DNA from: Rhodospirillales bacterium
Lineage (GTDB): Bacteria > Pseudomonadota > Alphaproteobacteria > Rhodospirillales > Casp-alpha2
NCBI GenBank assembly: GCA_017640505.1
Contig: JAEPQO010000001.1
Coordinates: 1,938,625-2,002,624, forward strand
Direction of reading: 5' to 3'
Length of the DNA stretch: 64,000 bases
Made by a program: the position numbers and the translations under genes. Shown here piece by piece: positions 16,621 to 24,181 of this stretch. How positions within the stretch are numbered: the first letter of the stretch is position 1; each line of letters opens with the position of its first letter. The notes beneath the pieces are model-generated. The model was not told the origin of the DNA. It made no database searches and saw only the letters and a list, made by a program, of their open reading frames with translations.

Positions 16621-17408
16621 ACGCGTCGCTGAGCGACCTGCAGAAGAAATTTCAGGACCGCCTATTGAAGGGCGAGACGGCGATCGACGCGCATCTGACC
16701 GACGGCGGGCCCTTCATGAAGGCGTACGACCACGCCTACAAAGCGCGGTTGGTGGAAATTCTGACCGAGGAATTCGAGGGCCTTCATACGCTGCTCGGTG
16801 ACGAACAGTTCTTTTCGACGCTCAGTGAATATGTGGATGCGTTTCCATCCACGGAAAAATCCGCGCGTTGGCTTGGGCGGCACCTGCCGGGGTGGCTGAA
16901 ATCATCGGAAAGGTGGGGGCAGCAACCGGTGGTCGCTTCCATGGCCGCGTTCGAATGGATGATCGGGCTGGCCTTCGACGCACCGGATGCCAAGCTGATC
17001 GGCGTTGCTGAAATAGGAAAAGTCCCGCCCGAAGCGTGGCCGATGCTGACGTTTACTTTTCATCCGGCACTGAACACGGTCGAATTGGATTTTGACGTAT
17101 CGGCGTTCTACCAGGCGGCCAAAGCGGAAGAAGACCCTGACGGTCCCCCGGTCGCTTATGAGCAACCGGTAACATGGGCGGCGTGGCGCGATCCGGAAGC
17201 GATGATCGTCACCTATCGTCCGCTCGACCTGGACGAAGCGATGGCGTTGAAGGCCGCCCGCGAAGGGCAAACTTTCGATGGGATATGCGAGATCGTCGCC
17301 GATCATACGGACGCCGATGAAGCCGCCGTACGTGCCGCCGGGCTGTTGCGAATCTGGGTCGAGAGCGGCTGGGTTATCGGGCTCGATGCCGAAGGCATGA
17401 GCTGGTAA
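16617..17408 (+). CDS. bufC: DUF2063 partner protein of the MNIO enzyme, BufC-type
   Basis: A 263-residue protein with the N-terminal DUF2063 (HvfC/BufC) helical domain (about 5-95, LQKKFQDRLL, YDHAYKARLVEIL) and a less conserved C-terminal region with a winged-helix-like end (GICEIVADHTDADEAAVRAA). The family forms a complex with the MNIO enzyme and presents the precursor peptide. It overlaps bufB by 4 bp, implying co-translation in fixed ratio. No DoxX-like bufD follows: the next gene is convergent, 3 bp away. Its identity rests on position plus recognisable family sequence. Confidence 0.87.
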   Translation: MNASLSDLQKKFQDRLLKGETAIDAHLTDGGPFMKAYDHAYKARLVEILTEEFEGLHTLLGDEQFFSTLSEYVDAFPSTEKSARWLGRHLPGWLKSSERWGQQPVVASMAAFEWMIGLAFDAPDAKLIGVAEIGKVPPEAWPMLTFTFHPALNTVELDFDVSAFYQAAKAEEDPDGPPVAYEQPVTWAAWRDPEAMIVTYRPLDLDEAMALKAAREGQTFDGICEIVADHTDADEAAVRAAGLLRIWVESGWVIGLDAEGMSW

Positions 17409-17411
17409 CGG

Positions 17412-18818
17412 CTATAGAACTTTACCCGGGTTCATGATGCCGCCGGGGTCGATCACGGCCTTGATCTTGCGCATCAGATCGATTTCCACCGGCGGGCTGT
17501 AGCGCACCAGTTCATCGCGCTTCATGCGCCCGATGCCGTGCTCCGCGGAAAAACTGCCGTTCATCTCCTCAACCAGATCGTTGAGCGGGTCGGTGACGTC
17601 ATGCCACTTGTCGAGAAACGCCTGGCCGTCCATGCCGACGGGCTGCGTCAGATTGTAGTGAAGGTTGCCGTCACCGATGTGCCCGAACGTCATGGGACGA
17701 ATACCGGGCACCACATCCTCGCAGATCGCATCCGCCTTGGCGATGAATTCGGTTACCTTTGAAATCGGGATCGAGAGATCGTTTTTGATGGACGCGCCTT
17801 CGCCTTTCTGGGCGTCCGAAATCGCCTCGCGGATATGCCAGATGTCGTGGCGTTGTTGTCCGCTCTTGGCGATGACGGCGTCGACGACGTCTCCGGCCTC
17901 GAAAGCGTCCTCCAGCAGTTTCTCGAGCGCCTCGCGGAGGTCGCTGCCGGCGCGGGGCGACGTCAGTTCCAGCAGCACGTAGGCGGGGTATTCGCCTTCG
18001 AACGGGTCCCGGACGCCTTCGGTGTACTCGCATGAAACCCACAGGCTGTTGCGGTTCATGTATTCAAACGCCGTCAGGGTGTCGCCGACCATGTCCGTGG
18101 CGCGGCCGAAAAGCTTCATCACCGCTTCAGGAGCATCGAGTGCGATCAGCGCCGTTTCGGTCTGGTTCGGCTTCGGGTACAGCTTCAGCACGGCTGCCGT
18201 GATGACGCCCAGCGTGCCTTCGGCCCCCATGAACAGGTGTTTCATCTCGTAGCCGGTGTTGTCCTTGCGGAGACCTTTGAGGCCGTTCCAGATTTCGCCC
18301 GACGGCAACACGACCTCCAGTCCCAGAACCAGGTCGCGCGCATTGCCGTAACGCAGCACGTTCGTTCCGCCGGCATTGGTCGAGAGATTGCCGCCGATCC
18401 GGCAGCTTCCCTCGGCAGCAAGGCTCAGCGGGAAAAGTTTACCGGCATCGTCGGCGGCGTTCTGGATATCGGCCAGAATGCATCCGGCGCCGACCGTCAT
18501 CGTGCCGTTCAACGTGTCGATTTCATGGATGGTGTTCAGCCGCTCGGTCGAAACGATGATTTCGTCTTCGGCGATGCCGCCGCCAACGAGACCCGTGTGT
18601 CCGCCCAACGGGACGATAGGGACACCCAGTTCGGCGCATGTTTTAACGACGAAAGCCACTTCTTCGGTATTACCGGGACGGGCGACAAATGTGGCGTGAC
18701 CCCGGTATAGCCCGCGTGCCTCGACGTTGTATTTGTCGAGCGAGCCCGGGTCTTCCACGTAGCCCTGTGATCCCAGTTTTTCTTTGATCGTGTCGATAGC
18801 GGATTGTCGGTCGGTCAT
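17412..18818 (-). CDS. FAD-linked D-2-hydroxyacid dehydrogenase (D-lactate/2-hydroxyglutarate type)
   Basis: A flavoprotein of the vanillyl-alcohol-oxidase/PCMH superfamily. The FAD-binding PLGGHTGLVGGG motif lies near residue 70-82, then LSTNAGGTNVLRYGN. The C-terminal FAD-oxidase domain carries the metal/active-site FGHIGDGNLHYN and FSAEHGIGRMK. I choose the ATG at 18818 (468 aa); 26 in-frame upstream codons reaching 18896 lie in the preceding gene and are unrelated. D-lactate, D-2-hydroxyglutarate or glycolate could be the substrate. The enzyme feeds electrons to quinone or an ETF in known relatives. It lies 31 bp downstream of tsaC. Confidence 0.9.
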   Translation of the reverse strand: MTDRQSAIDTIKEKLGSQGYVEDPGSLDKYNVEARGLYRGHATFVARPGNTEEVAFVVKTCAELGVPIVPLGGHTGLVGGGIAEDEIIVSTERLNTIHEIDTLNGTMTVGAGCILADIQNAADDAGKLFPLSLAAEGSCRIGGNLSTNAGGTNVLRYGNARDLVLGLEVVLPSGEIWNGLKGLRKDNTGYEMKHLFMGAEGTLGVITAAVLKLYPKPNQTETALIALDAPEAVMKLFGRATDMVGDTLTAFEYMNRNSLWVSCEYTEGVRDPFEGEYPAYVLLELTSPRAGSDLREALEKLLEDAFEAGDVVDAVIAKSGQQRHDIWHIREAISDAQKGEGASIKNDLSIPISKVTEFIAKADAICEDVVPGIRPMTFGHIGDGNLHYNLTQPVGMDGQAFLDKWHDVTDPLNDLVEEMNGSFSAEHGIGRMKRDELVRYSPPVEIDLMRKIKAVIDPGGIMNPGKVL

Positions 18819-18849
18819 GAACGGATATTGGCGCCGGGGCAGGGGATGT

Positions 18850-19812
18850 TCAAGAGCGAACGGCGCGGCGCAGCCGGTCGTTGATGGCGAGGCCAAGCCC
18901 GGTATCCGGGATCGGCGCTACCGCGATGGCCTCTGCGCCGCCTTCGTCCAATGCATGGAGCATCTGGAACAGGTTAGCGGCGGCCTCGGTCAGATCGCCT
19001 GCCGGGCTGAGGTTCATGGCGGCATCAGCACCGGTTTGGCCAAAGCCCACATATGTCTCGCCGGCCTCGGCCGTCTGGGCGTTCATTCGAAGCCGTGCAC
19101 GGGGCGCGTAATGCCGGCTCAGCATGCCCGGTGATTTCGGCGCATGATCGTCGCTGCCGGCAATGACGACGGGGCCGATGATGCGTTCGATGTCTTCTTT
19201 TGAAATGCCACCCGGACGAAGCAGAGCGACCGTGTCCGTCGTGAGATCGATCACTGTCGATTCCAGCCCGACATCGCACGGGCCGTCATCGAGGATCAGC
19301 TGTGGGCCGCCGCCGTCGGGACCGGGGAGCGACGCCGCGACATGTTGGGCCAGTGTCGGGCTGACAGCCCCCGATGCGTTGGCACTCGGTGCCGCCACCG
19401 GAACGCCGCAGGCGGCTAGGAATTGCCGCGCCCGCGCGCGGCCCGGGATGCGAACGGCGACGCTATCGAGCCCCGCCGTCGTCAGGTCGGCGATCGGGCA
19501 ATCCGCGGATTTGTTGAGAACCATCGTCAACGGGCCGGGCCAGAACGTTTCTGACAGTTTCTCCGCGCGCGCGTCCATCTTTGCGATGGCGGGCAATTGC
19601 GCCAGGTCGGCAATGTGGGAAATCAGCGGATTGAAGCTCGGCCGCGCTTTAGCGGCAAAAATGCGGGCCACGGCTTCGCCGTTCGTGGCGTCGCCGCCAA
19701 GGCCATAAACCGTCTCCGTGGCAAACGCGACGAGTCCACCGCCGCGGATGATCCCGGCGGCGTCTTCTATTGCCGCATCATCCATCGCACGGACCGGCGC
19801 CGAGATGGCCAT
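18850..19812 (-). CDS. tsaC: L-threonylcarbamoyladenylate synthase (TsaC/Sua5 long form)
   Basis: Makes L-threonylcarbamoyl-AMP from threonine, bicarbonate and ATP for t6A37 of ANN-decoding tRNAs. The YrdC domain occupies about 10-200, with the family signatures LVAFATETVYGLGGDA, KARPSFNPL and SANASGAVSPT. A Sua5 C-terminal domain (about 215-320) follows, beginning APKSPGMLSRHYAPRA, so this is the Sua5-like two-domain form (320 aa). The start ATG at 19812 is 3 bp from the cysQ stop. The enzyme is likely essential. Confidence 0.94.
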   Translation of the reverse strand: MAISAPVRAMDDAAIEDAAGIIRGGGLVAFATETVYGLGGDATNGEAVARIFAAKARPSFNPLISHIADLAQLPAIAKMDARAEKLSETFWPGPLTMVLNKSADCPIADLTTAGLDSVAVRIPGRARARQFLAACGVPVAAPSANASGAVSPTLAQHVAASLPGPDGGGPQLILDDGPCDVGLESTVIDLTTDTVALLRPGGISKEDIERIIGPVVIAGSDDHAPKSPGMLSRHYAPRARLRMNAQTAEAGETYVGFGQTGADAAMNLSPAGDLTEAAANLFQMLHALDEGGAEAIAVAPIPDTGLGLAINDRLRRAVRS

Positions 19813-19815
19813 GTA

Positions 19816-20607
19816 TCAGGCCGGGTCAGGGACGCCGGGTCCCCTGGCGATGAAGTACGGATTGCGGAAATCTGCCTTGCCGTAGATCAGCGGCCGGCCG
19901 TCTTCGGTGATCACCTCGCCGCCGGCGAATTTGAGGATCGCATGACCGGCGGCGGTATCCCACTCCATGGTCGGTCCGAAGCGCGGATAAACATCCGCCT
20001 TGCCCTCTGCGACACAGCAGAACTTGAGGCTTGATCCGGCGCTGACCCGCTCCTTGACCGGTAAACCTGCAAGGTACGCATCTGTTTCCGGCGTCGAATG
20101 GCTCTTGGAGGCAATTGCGGTCAACCCATCCTTCGGCGGGCGGCGGCAGGTGATCTGGATGGCTTTGCCCTCGCCGCCATATTGCGCGAAAGCCCCCGCG
20201 CTTGTCGCCACGAAGGTATCGCCGCTGACGGGCAGGTGTACCGCACCTAGAACAGGTGTGCCGTTCTCGATCAGCGCGATATTCACCGTGAACTGACCGT
20301 TACGGGATATGAATTCCTTGGTGCCGTCGAGGGGGTCTATCAGCCAGAACGGCCTGCCACCGATGTCCGGTGCCTTTCCGGCCGAGGCGGCTTCCTCGCC
20401 GACGAGCGGGAACTCGCCCGTGATTCCTTCCCGAATCATACGGAATATCAGATCTTCGGCTTGTTTGTCCGCCAGCGTCACCGGGGATGCGTCATCCTTG
20501 GATTCGACATCGAAATCCGTCTTGTAGATATCCATGATGACTTTTCCGGCGCGTTGCGCCACGTCGCCGATCTGTTCGGCAAGACCGAGGTTGACGTTGA
20601 GAACCAT
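19816..20607 (-). CDS. cysQ: 3'(2'),5'-bisphosphate nucleotidase CysQ
   Basis: Hydrolyses 3'-phosphoadenosine 5'-phosphate from sulfate assimilation, preventing its build-up. The inositol-monophosphatase fold is evident: VGEEAASAG (metal Glu), LIDPLDGTKEFISRNGQFTVNIALIENG (metal Asp cluster, near residues 85-112), and the C-terminal WDTAAGHAILKFAGG. Mg2+-dependent, inhibited by lithium in characterised members. At 263 residues it is normal. It heads the tsaC-dehydrogenase group, transcribed left, with no evident regulator. Confidence 0.94.
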   Translation of the reverse strand: MVLNVNLGLAEQIGDVAQRAGKVIMDIYKTDFDVESKDDASPVTLADKQAEDLIFRMIREGITGEFPLVGEEAASAGKAPDIGGRPFWLIDPLDGTKEFISRNGQFTVNIALIENGTPVLGAVHLPVSGDTFVATSAGAFAQYGGEGKAIQITCRRPPKDGLTAIASKSHSTPETDAYLAGLPVKERVSAGSSLKFCCVAEGKADVYPRFGPTMEWDTAAGHAILKFAGGEVITEDGRPLIYGKADFRNPYFIARGPGVPDPA

Positions 20608-20664
20608 ACCTTCGAACTCCGGGAATGTTTAGCTGGCGGACCATCGCCCCAGCCCGGGCTTTAG

Positions 20665-22137
20665 TCAACCGGCGCCGGAACCGGCGTGGATTTCCTCGGC
20701 GATGAACCGGTTGGCGCGAAAGCCGTCCGACCAATGGTTTTCCGCCATGCCCGCCTTTCGCTTGAGGTGGGCGAGGAAAAGCTTGGGATCTGGCAATTGT
20801 TCCCACACTGCAGGCAGGAAAAGCGCGCGCCGCCCACCATCGGCGATGACCAGGCCATCGATTCCTGGGCGCAATTGCGCGATCAGGTCGGCCTCGTCCC
20901 GTATCTCCATAGGCGCTTGCGGACTCAGAACCGAAATCGAAAGATGCAGGGTCTCGTATTCGTCTGCGCTGACCGGATTGAACCGGGGGTCCTTGAATGC
21001 GGCCTTGTACGCGTTTGCGGCGACGTCGAGGGCCAATGGTTGATGTGCCATCGGCGATCCGATACAGCCGCGCAACTGTTTGGCTGCGGTTTTTAGCGTG
21101 ACGAACGAGGCGCCCTGTGCCTGCAGCGCCGCCGGTTCCGCTTTGAGATCGAGGGACATCGGCTTGCCGTGTTCCAGGGCAAAGCGGATCGAGCGATCGG
21201 CAAGCGCCAGCAAGTGCGTCCCGTGCTCAGTAAGGAGCTGTTTTGTCTGCTGCTCGAAGTCTCCGGCAGCAGAGGATCGAGGCTGGGTCTGATCCTTGCG
21301 TTTCAGCCTGATGTTCAGCGGAACGGTTTTCGATTTCGCCGCCGGTGCATCGTAAAATGCCCAAGCGCCGTAACCGACGACACGATCTTTCGTGCCGGCG
21401 GTGTCGCCCGAGTTCCTGAGGTCGATGGTTTCCACCTTCATGCCGCGCGTTTTGGCGAGCTGTAAAAGACCGCCCACGGGGAACCGGCCACAGGCACCGT
21501 TTTTTTCAATCCGGCCGGGATCTAGTGCGGTTATGGCTTCGCACGTCCGCTGGTCGATCTGCTGCGCTGAATCGTAGTCGAGGAAGTGACTGAGGTCGGA
21601 CGAAATGACGATCAGCGTTTCCGGACCGCCCCAGAGTGCCGTCAAAACCTCGGCGACTTTCTCGGGCGGTGTTTCGCCGACGACGATCGGGACCAGCTTG
21701 AAGTCCCCCAGCAGCTCCTGAAGGAATGGCAGGTGGACCTCCAGCGAATGCTCTGCCTGATGTGTCGGCGGAAACACGCCGACCTGTTCAAGCTCCGCGA
21801 CGCGCCTTTCGGCGTCTTTGTCGATCTCGATACGCCCGAGGGGCGTTTCAAAGTAGTCGGCGCCGGATAGCGCCAGGCCACGCACCGCCACTCGGTGGCA
21901 GGGCCCCAAAAGGACAACGCGGGTGATCTTGTCGGCAACGGGCTTCAGCCGCGCATAAACCTTGGCTGCAACGGCACCGGAATACTTGTAGCCGGCATGC
22001 GGCGCAATAATCGCCTTCGGCGCCGGTCCATCTGTACCCCCGGCGTCCCGCAGAAACTCTTGCACCTCGGCGCTCAATTCGCGTGCGCTGCCGGGATAGA
22101 ACATGCCGGCGACGGCTGCTTTGCGAATGGCAGTCAT
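20665..22137 (-). CDS. AmmeMemoRadiSam proteins B and A fused (MEMO-AMMECR1)
   Basis: A 490-residue fusion. The MEMO-like domain (about 1-265) has H47 in APHAGY, H81 in GPCHR, AEHSLEVHLPFLQ, SSDLSHF, and C216 in NGACGRFPVGG; H47, H81 and C216 line up with the metal-binding trio of human MEMO1. A linker rich in Lys/Gln/Ser (about 266-300) leads to an AMMECR1 domain (about 305-485) with the strictly conserved LRGCIGS motif. Only a genetic association with a radical SAM enzyme is known for the bacterial trio; that partner lies at 24182 in the opposite orientation. No substrate is established. Confidence 0.9.
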   Translation of the reverse strand: MTAIRKAAVAGMFYPGSARELSAEVQEFLRDAGGTDGPAPKAIIAPHAGYKYSGAVAAKVYARLKPVADKITRVVLLGPCHRVAVRGLALSGADYFETPLGRIEIDKDAERRVAELEQVGVFPPTHQAEHSLEVHLPFLQELLGDFKLVPIVVGETPPEKVAEVLTALWGGPETLIVISSDLSHFLDYDSAQQIDQRTCEAITALDPGRIEKNGACGRFPVGGLLQLAKTRGMKVETIDLRNSGDTAGTKDRVVGYGAWAFYDAPAAKSKTVPLNIRLKRKDQTQPRSSAAGDFEQQTKQLLTEHGTHLLALADRSIRFALEHGKPMSLDLKAEPAALQAQGASFVTLKTAAKQLRGCIGSPMAHQPLALDVAANAYKAAFKDPRFNPVSADEYETLHLSISVLSPQAPMEIRDEADLIAQLRPGIDGLVIADGGRRALFLPAVWEQLPDPKLFLAHLKRKAGMAENHWSDGFRANRFIAEEIHAGSGAG

Positions 22138-22276
22138 CGAATATTCACCTCAATTCCCATGGTTTATTTTAACGCTTTCGGGACCGGGGGCCAATGTATT
22201 GCACCAGCACAGACGATAAGGACGGCTGGCGTCGGTCAGGATTCTCATGGCCGGGAGGCGTCAGGGTGCAGCTGGC

Positions 22277-22299
22277 TGGTATTCCAAAAATGAATACCA
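22277..22299. promoter_or_regulatory. Perfect inverted repeat TGGTATTC-N7-GAATACCA
   Basis: TGGTATTC at 22277-22284 and GAATACCA at 22292-22299 are exact reverse complements around a 7-base A-rich spacer. The element sits in the 255-bp divergent region between the MEMO-AMMECR1 gene (minus) and the outer-membrane protein gene (plus), 93 bp upstream of the latter. The geometry suits a dimeric regulator (GntR- or TetR-like site size). No neighbouring regulator gene is visible. Confidence 0.5.
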
Positions 22300-22392
22300 A
22301 TGCAAAGTTGTTATTTGTCCGACCTGCTACAATCTGCGTACCGTATCGGCGTCTGACGGGTATCCGTCTTCGTTTTTGGGGGAAGAATTCGA

Positions 22393-23193
22393 ATGCTAAG
22401 GCGTTCAAGGGGTTGTTTTGCGACCATGATGACCGGCGTCATTGCCGGTCTTTTGATGTCGACGTCCGCGTTATGTGCAGCTGAGCTGACATTCGACCTG
22501 TCCGATTACCGGTACAGGGAGGAAGACGACTTCGGAAATTTCCAGATGCACGACGAAGCGAAGCCGGTCTTCGCGTCACTGGGCATCAGGGATTGGGACC
22601 GGCCGGAAACGCAAGGCGGTTTCAAGTTCAATTATACCGGCGAAGTAACGGCGGGGCGGACCCACTACCAGGGGCGAAACGCGGGCGTTCAGCGGAAAAA
22701 GTACTACAAGGCGCGGATGGAAGGTCTTCTTTCATATCGCGTGAACGACCTCGTCTCGCCGTTTGTCGGGCTGGGTTTTCGGTTCGTCCATGACGATAGC
22801 GGCGGACACCCCTCGGCAAATGGCGGCATTGCTTATGACCGCCAGAATTATCTGCTGTATCTTCCGTTCGGGTTTCAAATCGACCCGGTTGAGAACTTAA
22901 GCATCAAGGCGCAGGGCAATGCCGTCCTTCGTGGGTGGCAGATTTCCTATCTCAAGGATACCAACCCCAACTACCAGACGGCCCACAACGACCAGGATAA
23001 AGGCTGGGGGTTCGACGTCACCGCGAATTACAAGGTTACGGAAAGCTGGTCGATGTACAGCTTTTATCGCTACTGGAGTATCGACCGCTCAGACAGAGAT
23101 TGCGGAACCGTGGCGACCGTCGGTTATGTCTGTTGGTGGGAACCGGATAACACGACCAAGGAATTGGGCGTGGGCATCGCTTACCGCTTTTGA
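22393..23193 (+). CDS. Outer-membrane beta-barrel protein, uncharacterised
   Basis: A 266-residue secreted protein with an N-terminal signal peptide (hydrophobic stretch 11-27, likely cleavage after ALCAAE region). Alternating amphipathic strands follow, with many Tyr/Trp/Phe, ending GIAYRF; the terminal Phe is the usual barrel-insertion signal. The strand pattern (for example YYKARMEGLLSYRV, LLYLPFGFQID, SMYSFYRYWSID) suggests about 10-12 strands. A C-terminal loop has two Cys in DCGTVATVGYVCWW that may form a disulfide. No specific porin family is recognised. The start could be the ATG at 22393 or 22426; the first leaves a longer n-region. Confidence 0.7.
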   Translation: MLRRSRGCFATMMTGVIAGLLMSTSALCAAELTFDLSDYRYREEDDFGNFQMHDEAKPVFASLGIRDWDRPETQGGFKFNYTGEVTAGRTHYQGRNAGVQRKKYYKARMEGLLSYRVNDLVSPFVGLGFRFVHDDSGGHPSANGGIAYDRQNYLLYLPFGFQIDPVENLSIKAQGNAVLRGWQISYLKDTNPNYQTAHNDQDKGWGFDVTANYKVTESWSMYSFYRYWSIDRSDRDCGTVATVGYVCWWEPDNTTKELGVGIAYRF

Positions 23194-23248
23194 CGGCAAG
23201 GCGCCGGACGGCGACTTTCTTCTCCGGATGCAGTACAGAAATGAAGAA

Positions 23249-23268
23249 CGGCGGCTCGAATGCCGCCG
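23249..23268. terminator. Candidate bidirectional terminator
   Basis: CGGCGGC at 23249-23255 pairs with GCCGCCG at 23262-23268 (7 bp, 6-base loop). It lies between the convergent outer-membrane protein and peroxiredoxin genes, 56 bp after the first. The flanks are moderately A/T-rich (GAAGAA, GTTCTTC) but lack a proper T-run, so efficiency is uncertain. Confidence 0.45.
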
Positions 23269-23295
23269 CTCCTCGTTCATGTGCCAGCCCGGGTA

Positions 23296-23958
23296 TCAGG
23301 CGGCGGGTTGTTTGACGACCCGCATGTACGGTTTGACCGCGTTCCAGCCCTCCGGGAACAACCGGCTTGCCGCTTCATCGGTCAGTGACGGCAACACGAT
23401 AACGTCGTCGCCGTGCTTCCATTCCGCCGGCGTCGCGACCTGATGGCGGACCGTCAACTGTAACGAGTCGATGGCGCGCAGGATTTCGTGGAAGTTGCGG
23501 CCGGTCGCCATCGGGTAGGTCAGCATCAATTTGATGCTTTTGTCCGGACCAATCACGAACACGGTGCGAACGGTCATGTTGTCGGCGGCGGTGCGGCCCT
23601 CGGACGTGCCGTTCACGTTGGGATGAATCATCCCGTAGAGCTTCGCCACTTTCATATCGTCATCGCCGATCAACGGAAAGTTCGGCGCGACGCCCTGGGT
23701 TTCCTCGATGTCGCGGGCCCATGCTTCGTGGTCGCTGACCGGGTCGACGCTGAGCCCGATGACTTTTACGTCACGTTTGTCGAACTCGTCCTTGAGTTTG
23801 GCGACCGTGCCGAGTTCGGTCGTGCAGACTGGGGTAAAATCCTTCGGATGCGAGAACAGGACGGCCCAACCGTCACCAATCCAGTCGTGGAAGGAGATCT
23901 CCCCTTCAGTCGTTTTGGCCGTGAAATCGGGAGCGGTATCGCTAAGTTGAAGAGTCAT
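23296..23958 (-). CDS. 1-Cys peroxiredoxin (Prx6 family)
   Basis: Reduces hydrogen and organic peroxides in the cytoplasm. The peroxidatic Cys is in the canonical PVCTTE motif of FTPVCTTELG (residue 45), with SHPKDFTPV before it and an Arg later in the TGRNFHEILR motif. The length of 220 aa and the C-terminal 1-cysPrx_C extension (ATPAEWKHGDDVIVLPS) match Prx6. No resolving Cys is present, as expected. It is divergent from the radical SAM gene of the AmmeMemoRadiSam system, sharing a 223-bp region with repeated TCGTGA elements. Confidence 0.94.
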   Translation of the reverse strand: MTLQLSDTAPDFTAKTTEGEISFHDWIGDGWAVLFSHPKDFTPVCTTELGTVAKLKDEFDKRDVKVIGLSVDPVSDHEAWARDIEETQGVAPNFPLIGDDDMKVAKLYGMIHPNVNGTSEGRTAADNMTVRTVFVIGPDKSIKLMLTYPMATGRNFHEILRAIDSLQLTVRHQVATPAEWKHGDDVIVLPSLTDEAASRLFPEGWNAVKPYMRVVKQPAA

Positions 23959-24076
23959 GTCGTGAATCCTTTCTGTCGTGACTTACAGGTTTGTCATTCG
24001 CCAAGAGCAAGATTGCCCGTGGCGCGACCGGACTACGGTGCAACCGTCAAAAACGAGGGAAAGGGATGAGAAAAAA

Positions 24077-24122
24077 TCGTGAAAAGGACGATGCTCACGA
24101 ATTCGTGACGTCGATGTCGTGA
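24077..24122. promoter_or_regulatory. TCGTGA repeats and 14-bp palindrome, candidate operator
   Basis: TCGTGA occurs at 24077-24082, 24103-24108 and 24117-24122. The middle copy is half of the perfect palindrome TCACGAATTCGTGA at 24095-24108. The cluster lies between the divergent peroxiredoxin and radical SAM genes, 119 bp from the former start and 60 bp from the latter. It may control either; the binding protein is unknown. Confidence 0.45.
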
Positions 24123-24181
24123 TTCGATTTCGGGCCGTTTACACGGTGTCCGCTGTCTATTTCCCGATATGCCTTACGTAA

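Noticed and set aside
22308-22333. TTGTTA and TACAAT as a sigma-70 promoter for the outer-membrane protein gene
   Set aside because: The spacer is only 14 bp, too short for a normal promoter; the TACAAT alone is weak evidence.
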